Made by a program: the position numbers and the translations under genes. The notes beneath the pieces are model-generated. The model was not told the DNA's origin, made no database searches, and saw only the letters and a list, made by a program, of their open reading frames with translations. This document shows, piece after piece, positions 5,659 to 7,590 of a DNA stretch of 7,590 nt. Every line of letters starts with the position of its first letter. Position 1 is the stretch's first letter. Source of the stretch: Bacillota bacterium (GTDB lineage: Bacteria; Bacillota; Clostridia; Peptostreptococcales; Anaerovoracaceae); the NCBI GenBank assembly GCA_016280485.1, contig JAEEGU010000067.1, positions 1-7,590 of the forward strand, written 5' to 3'.

Positions 5659-6136
5659 ATCTGATAGTAAAAGCGACGGAGCTGTTCCTTCCGCATAAAT
5701 CCCTCAGACTGATTTCTTCACCGTTTATGGTGAGAACATGATCTGAAACCGTCCCGACCACATAGACAAGGTCAGGGATGTGAAGATTCATGTTTGATAT
5801 TATCATTTCGCCGTTTTCACCGTAAGTGAGGGTCTGGTCACCTTCAAGCTCGGTTGGCACTCCGGCGCCAAAGCCGTAGTATACGGTACCGGTCATAATA
5901 ATCTCACCGTCATGCACCTCATATATATCCGTTACGGGTGATTTGTTCACCGAGTGGACAAAGGTGACCGAAAAGCTTTCGCTTTTGAGGCGATATGTTC
6001 CGTAGATTTCACCGGTTTTCGTATCGCGGAGTACCAGCTGAGAAAGATTCATCATATTAAAAAATATAATCATAAGCGCAACGACAACAGCCGTTGCGCT
6101 TATAACTGAAGCATATAAAATGAATTTTGATTTCAA
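5657..6136 (-). CDS. DUF1850 family protein, TRAP-TAXI accessory (TTG start)
   Basis: The 159-residue protein has one N-terminal membrane segment (about 5-27) and an extracytoplasmic beta-rich part. The family signature is FSVTFVHSVNKSPVTDIYEV (55-74): an aromatic strand, then HSVxxxPV and an acidic/tyrosine motif. A GFGAGVPTE segment (88-96) follows, as in other DUF1850 members. Such genes regularly sit beside TAXI-type TRAP permeases; their biochemical role is not established, although association with the transporter at the membrane is plausible. The start is TTG at 6136, three bases after the TAXI stop; no ATG occurs before residue 22, which is inside the membrane segment. A GGAG lies 11 bases before it and AGGAA abuts it, so initiation probably depends on coupling to the upstream gene. 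The start codon is the least certain part. Confidence 0.82.
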   Translation of the reverse strand: MKSKFILYASVISATAVVVALMIIFFNMMNLSQLVLRDTKTGEIYGTYRLKSESFSVTFVHSVNKSPVTDIYEVHDGEIIMTGTVYYGFGAGVPTELEGDQTLTYGENGEMIISNMNLHIPDLVYVVGTVSDHVLTINGEEISLRDLCGRNSSVAFTIR

Positions 6137-6139
6137 TTC

Positions 6140-7120
6140 CTAGAGAGCTCCGACTTCTTCATAGTATTTCTTTGCACCCGGGTGGAATGGGATATTGATA
6201 CCGGAAACTGCTGTTTCGATGTCAATGAGTTCACCCTTTGCATTTCCTGCTGCGATAGCATCCTTGTTTTCAAAGATACCCTTTACGAATGCATAAACAG
6301 CGTCCTCGGAAAGGTCATTGGATGCGATGTATGTAGCCATTACGGAAACTGTCTTTACATCTGTGTCAACAGGGCCGTATGTGCCTGCAGGGAGTGTGGT
6401 GTAGGTATAGAACGGATAGTCAGCCTGGAGAGCTGCAGCGTGATCCGGATCAATTTCGAGAATGTTGAAATTGTAAGTGGAAGCGAGCTCTGTAACAGCT
6501 GTTGTAGGAGCGCCTGCTACTACGAATGCAGCGTCGATTGTGCCGTTCTTTAATGAGTCAGCCGAGTCAGCGAAGGACTGGTTGTTCTTTACGATGTCGG
6601 AATTGATGTCGATACCGTAAGCTGCAAGGATCTGAGTTGCGTTGAACTCTACGCCGGAGCCTGCATCACCAACGGAAACCTTTTTGCCCTTGAGCTGTTC
6701 AATGGAAGTTACATTCTTGTTAGCAACAATCTGAACAGTTTCAGGATACATAGTCATAACTGCCGAGAAGTTTGTTATCGCGCCATCCTCTGCGAAGAGG
6801 TCGGTACCGTTGTATGCATAAGTCATTACGTCATTCTGAACGATTGCCAGCTGATCCTGACCTGCAGCAACAAGTTGAATGTTTGCCTTTGAAGCACCGG
6901 TCGACTCTACGGAAATGTTGAGTGCATCACCGCATTTGTCATTTAATACCTGAGCAACTATGCTCGAAAAACCGTAATAAGTGCCGGATGTGCCGCCTGT
7001 TGCCATAGCGATGCTGACAGGACCTGCACTGCCCTGATCGGCAGGTGCGCCACCGCCGCAAGCAGAGAGAGCCATAGCCAAAACCATGACCACAACAAGT
7101 AAAAGACTTAGCTTTTTCAT
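6140..7120 (-). CDS. TAXI family TRAP transporter solute-binding lipoprotein
   Basis: The 326-residue protein starts with a lipoprotein signal: MKK, a hydrophobic stretch, and the lipobox LSAC (18-21), so Cys21 should be lipidated and the mature protein held on the outer face of the membrane. The TAXI hallmarks follow: TGGTSGTYY (41-49), VESTGASKANIQLV, QLAIVQND, KKVSVGDAGSGVEFNA in the middle, and IPFHPGAKKYYEEVG at the C-terminus. These proteins bind glutamate, other amino acids or small organic acids and hand them to the fused permease; the ligand here cannot be deduced. The start is ATG 7120, because GGAGGA lies seven bases before it. The in-frame ATG at 7135 has that site inside its own reading frame. 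It is first in the operon, downstream of a predicted promoter and a long palindrome. Confidence 0.95.
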   Translation of the reverse strand: MKKLSLLLVVVMVLAMALSACGGGAPADQGSAGPVSIAMATGGTSGTYYGFSSIVAQVLNDKCGDALNISVESTGASKANIQLVAAGQDQLAIVQNDVMTYAYNGTDLFAEDGAITNFSAVMTMYPETVQIVANKNVTSIEQLKGKKVSVGDAGSGVEFNATQILAAYGIDINSDIVKNNQSFADSADSLKNGTIDAAFVVAGAPTTAVTELASTYNFNILEIDPDHAAALQADYPFYTYTTLPAGTYGPVDTDVKTVSVMATYIASNDLSEDAVYAFVKGIFENKDAIAAGNAKGELIDIETAVSGINIPFHPGAKKYYEEVGAL

Positions 7121-7127
7121 AGATGAT

Positions 7128-7133
7128 TCCTCC
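7128..7133 (-). promoter_or_regulatory. Ribosome binding site deciding the TAXI gene start
   Basis: The minus strand reads GGAGGA (complement of 7128-7133), seven bases before ATG 7120. Because it lies downstream of the alternative ATG at 7135, it supports the shorter protein with a normal MKK lipoprotein signal. Confidence 0.85.
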
Positions 7134-7158
7134 ATTCTTTTAGTGAATATTTTTTAGT

Positions 7159-7193
7159 AAAAATACCTAAGTTTGTGCACCAAACTTAGGTAT
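7159..7193 (-). terminator. Perfect 13-bp palindrome: lepA terminator and/or operator of the TAXI operon
   Basis: The plus-strand arms ATACCTAAGTTTG (7163-7175) and its exact complement (7181-7193) surround a five-base TGCAC loop. Read on the minus strand, the stem runs into five T bases (7163-7159), the last arm base included, so it can be an intrinsic terminator for lepA, whose stop is 77 bases upstream. However, it starts right after the predicted TAXI -10 box (7194-7199) and would span about -6 to +25 of that transcript, a classic repressor-site position. The stem is AT-rich. Both roles are compatible. Confidence 0.6.
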
Positions 7194-7222
7194 ATTTTAA
7201 TTTAAAATGGATAGATATTCAA
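7194..7222 (-). promoter_or_regulatory. Probable sigma-A promoter of the TAXI-TRAP operon
   Basis: On the minus strand, TTGAAT (7222-7217) and TAAAAT (7199-7194) are spaced by exactly 17 bases, matching consensus at four and five of six positions. The region around it is strongly AT-rich. The predicted start is near 7187, inside the adjacent palindrome, giving a leader of about 67 bases to ATG 7120. The -10 box has the same sequence as that of the predicted rpsT promoter. Confidence 0.6.
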
Positions 7223-7269
7223 GAAAAAAATTACGAATAGATTAAGTTTTTGGATAATTCGGCTATCTT

Positions 7270-7590
7270 TTACTTGTTGTCGTCATATTTCAGAACCGCC
7301 GTAAACGCCTCCTGAGGCACCTCTACGGTACCAAACTGGCGCATACGCTTCTTACCTTCCTTTTGCTTTTCAAGCAGCTTTTTCTTTCTCGAAATATCGC
7401 CGCCGTAGCACTTTGCAATTACATCCTTGCGGTAAGCCTTTACTGTCTCACGCGCAATTACCTTTTGACCGATGGCAGCCTGAATCGGCACTTCGAACTG
7501 ATGCATCGGAATGATTTCCTTTAGCTTTTCGCACACAAAACGGCCTCTCGCCCGAGCCTCCGATTCGTGCACAATCATAGAGAACGCATC
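7270..7590 (-). CDS. lepA: Elongation factor 4 (LepA), C-terminal end only
   Basis: The frame is open from the right edge to the stop at 7270-7272 and gives the last 106 residues of LepA. It begins DAFSMIVHESEARARGR and contains the very conserved block FEVPIQAAIGQKVIARETVK, then RKDVIAKCYGGDISRKKKLL, EKQKEGKKRM and VEVPQEAFTAVLK. This is the LepA-specific C-terminal domain plus the end of the preceding EF-G-like domain; the GTPase part lies outside the window. LepA is a ribosome-associated GTPase implicated in ribosome back-translocation and in 30S biogenesis. The methionine in SMIVHE is internal, not a start. In many Bacillota hemW and hrcA follow lepA; here a palindrome/terminator and the TAXI operon follow. 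Confidence 0.97.
   Translation of the reverse strand, partial: DAFSMIVHESEARARGRFVCEKLKEIIPMHQFEVPIQAAIGQKVIARETVKAYRKDVIAKCYGGDISRKKKLLEKQKEGKKRMRQFGTVEVPQEAFTAVLKYDDNK

Noticed and set aside
7121..7135. Five-codon N-terminal extension of the TAXI lipoprotein (ATG 7135)
   Set aside because: The GGAGGA ribosome site is inside this extension and correctly spaced for ATG 7120, which also gives a normal lipoprotein signal.

Overview
The window looks like a piece of chromosome from an anaerobic Bacillota species, most likely of class Clostridia. This rests on the protein relatives (a PfoR-like EIIC membrane protein, a TAXI-type TRAP transporter with a fused permease, Clostridia-like LepA and S20 sequences), on strong GGAGG-type ribosome binding sites, and on a short double-hairpin intergenic repeat of a kind I recall from many Clostridia genomes. 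Genus cannot be told from the sequence. No phage, transposase, CRISPR array, rRNA or tRNA gene is visible.

Left part (about 1-3260, plus strand). A possible C-terminal scrap of an upstream gene ends inside a repeat. A two-gene unit follows: a DapF-fold, two-cysteine, PLP-independent amino-acid racemase or epimerase of unknown substrate (169-987), overlapping by 17 bases a diacylglycerol-kinase-family lipid kinase (971-1942). After a 153-base gap comes a stand-alone PfoR-like PTS EIIC_2 membrane protein (2096-3172). Four copies of the double-hairpin repeat, one truncated, lie before, between and after these genes. A bidirectional terminator (3221-3261) closes the section and separates it from the convergent right part.

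Right part (3329-7590, minus strand). In transcription order: the C-terminal end of lepA (EF-4, running off the right edge), a long perfect palindrome beside a good sigma-A-type promoter, a tight three-gene TAXI-TRAP operon (binding lipoprotein, DUF1850 protein, fused 4TM/12TM permease), and rpsT (ribosomal protein S20). rpsT has its own probable promoter overlapping the 3' end of the permease gene. The TAXI operon thus sits as a cassette between two translation-related housekeeping genes.

Functionally the TAXI operon encodes a complete secondary uptake system: the lipoprotein captures an organic acid or amino acid outside the membrane, the fused permease moves it in using an ion gradient, and the DUF1850 protein is a conserved partner of unknown role. 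The left cluster is less clear. The most notable non-coding signals are the repeat family, whose second hairpin changes sequence while keeping complementarity and whose conserved tail appears to serve as the racemase ribosome binding site, and the palindromes overlapping the predicted start points of the TAXI and rpsT promoters.
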